Positions 31,613-32,672 of a stretch of DNA of 32,672 nt are shown here, piece after piece (the first letter of the stretch is position 1; every line of letters starts with the position of its first letter). The notes beneath the pieces are model-generated. The model worked only from the letters and a program-made list of their open reading frames with translations. It searched no databases and was not told the DNA's origin. A program made the position numbers and the translations under genes. This DNA is from Paramacrobiotus richtersi (taxonomy: Eukaryota; Tardigrada; Eutardigrada; Parachela; Macrobiotidae): assembly GCA_034698045.1 (NCBI GenBank), contig JAQGAU010000261.1:1-32672 (forward strand). Reading direction: 5' to 3'.

Positions 31613-31856
31613 TGTTGAAGTAAAGTTATAGTCTGATATCCGATCTGTGAGTTGTGCATCCTCTGACTTGTTCTGTGGACCAACCCACTGTCTGCCCTCA
31701 GGATCTATACTGTTTAAAAGCGTTTGAGGCGCAGTGTGTGATTGTCACTGAGCATTTATGAGACACTGGTTTTTGCTTCGAACAACAACAGACCTACTGC
31801 AGTTTTCTGCCACGGTTTGTTCTCTTGAAGTCTTTGTGTATGGCACGTTACGTTCA
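31613..31856 (+). repeat. Right LTR of the Copia-type element
   Basis: Starts TGTTGAAGTAAAGTTATAG and ends ACGTTCA. Matches the left LTR throughout with small gaps (244 against 233 bases). Confidence 0.75.
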
Positions 31857-32401
31857 ATAGTAGCCGTTTCGAAAATCTGCGGCCGGGGCGGACAAAATGG
31901 CCTTTCAGGAGGGCGTACCGCACCTCTTTTTATTATTGCCCTGCTTAACATCGCAGAGATATAGCTCCTAAATATAATCGGGGCAAGCTACTTCAAAAAT
32001 ATCAGAACACAATTGATGGAGCTAAAGAATCCGCCAGCCTGCTGGCTAAGCGGGTTTGCCGAAAGCTCCAAGACTGAGATGTGCTTGGAGCAGTAAGGCT
32101 CCTTATTAATGAGGTAACTGTGACCTTCCTCCCTCAGAAGAGACATTTGCCGTTCTGTCAGTAAACCACCTCCCCACCGCCCACCCGCCAGCGACCGTGT
32201 CCATCGTGTCTGTACAATCGCTACTCAGCTCTAGTCTATAGCTCATGGCTTGGCATCTCACTGTATTAAGCGCCGTATGTCCGTCCGTGCGTGTGTGTGT
32301 GTGTGTCTGCCACGACCGCGCCTCCAAGACTTTGTGATTCGTTCAGCCAGTTCGCTTTTCAAATCTGTTGAACCAGTTGAACCAAGCTCCGCCGCTCACC
32401 A
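31857..32401. other. No gene recognised
   Basis: Nothing recognisable apart from a short (GT)8 microsatellite at 32291-32306. Short open frames on either strand have no known motifs. Confidence 0.4.
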
Positions 32402-32609
32402 GTTTTTTGCACGGTGTTTCTGTTCTCTGGTGCATTGTTTTTTTAAAAATTATTCTGGTTTCAATATAAGCTAAAAAACTGGAAAATTGTGGTAAGGTAC
32501 AAATGTTTTTTTGCACGGTGTTTCTGTTCTCTGGTGCATCGTTTTTTTTAAAATTATTCTGGTTTCAATATAAGCTAGAAAACGGGAAAACTGTCGTATG
32601 GTACAAATG
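32402..32609 (+). repeat. 104-bp tandem duplication
   Basis: 32402-32505 and 32506-32609 are two near-identical units beginning TTTTTTGCACGGTG and ending GGTACAAATG, with few substitutions and a one-base T-run difference. The array could continue as a satellite elsewhere; only two units are in the window. Non-coding. Confidence 0.9.
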
Positions 32610-32672
32610 TTTGCAAGTCCTGAGTTAGATACTACGGTTTGTGGACCTTTAGTCTGGTAGATAGGTATGCCA

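Larger units (their letters stand above)
30241..31856 (+). mobile_element. Small Copia-type LTR element with gag only, 1.6 kb
   Basis: Two direct LTRs (30241-30473 and 31613-31856) flank 1,139 bases that code only a broken Copia-like gag. No protease, integrase or RT is present, so it depends on an autonomous relative. A polypurine tract GAAGGGGAG (31604-31612) abuts the right LTR. Flanks give no clear target-site duplication. It inserted near a LINE fragment. Confidence 0.8.

Overview
The window reads as invertebrate animal (metazoan) genomic DNA: one spliced host gene sits among decayed transposable elements, with no operons or bacterial-type genes. Base composition is mixed and coding stretches are broken by stops and frameshifts except in the host gene. 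The species cannot be named from sequence alone. A GT11 fucosyltransferase of animal type, a SWIM zinc-finger repeat protein, RLE-type and APE-type LINEs, and Gypsy and Copia LTR elements together would suit an arthropod such as a tick or a mollusc-like genome, but that is inference.

Layout. 1-1,830: little recognisable sequence apart from a tRNA-promoter-like (SINE-type) segment near 1,270-1,330. 1,830-3,360 (-): broken SWIM/MULE-like protein. 3,361-5,340 (-): reverse transcriptase of a non-LTR element, one frame with three TGA stops. 5,450-17,716 (-): a 12 kb decayed Gypsy-type LTR retrotransposon (5' LTR, primer-binding site, long leader, gag with an unusual N-terminal extension, protease, RT, RNase H, integrase, charged tail, an unknown third ORF, polypurine tract, remnant 3' LTR). 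17,717-20,560: no convincing gene. 20,560-21,458 (+): C-terminal fragment of the same kind of non-LTR RT as at 3.4-5.2 kb. 21,808-28,434 (+): three-exon alpha-1,2-fucosyltransferase-like gene, open and with splice-consistent joins (416 aa). Its second intron (4.8 kb) carries a 1.2 kb foldback element. 29,160-30,130 (+): degraded LINE with AP endonuclease end and RT start. 30,241-31,856 (+): small Copia-type LTR element carrying only gag. 32,402-32,609: 104-bp tandem duplication.

How the parts relate. The only gene likely to serve the host is the fucosyltransferase, a predicted Golgi type II membrane enzyme. Everything else recognisable is transposon-derived and probably dead. The most unusual signal is an 8-base core, GGGTWTTG (extended form CCCGGGTNTTGGG), present about 22 times inside the Gypsy element, always in one orientation, in both its non-coding leader and its coding linkers. 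I saw almost none outside it. The element also lacks a recognisable env and instead has an uncharacterised helical ORF after integrase.
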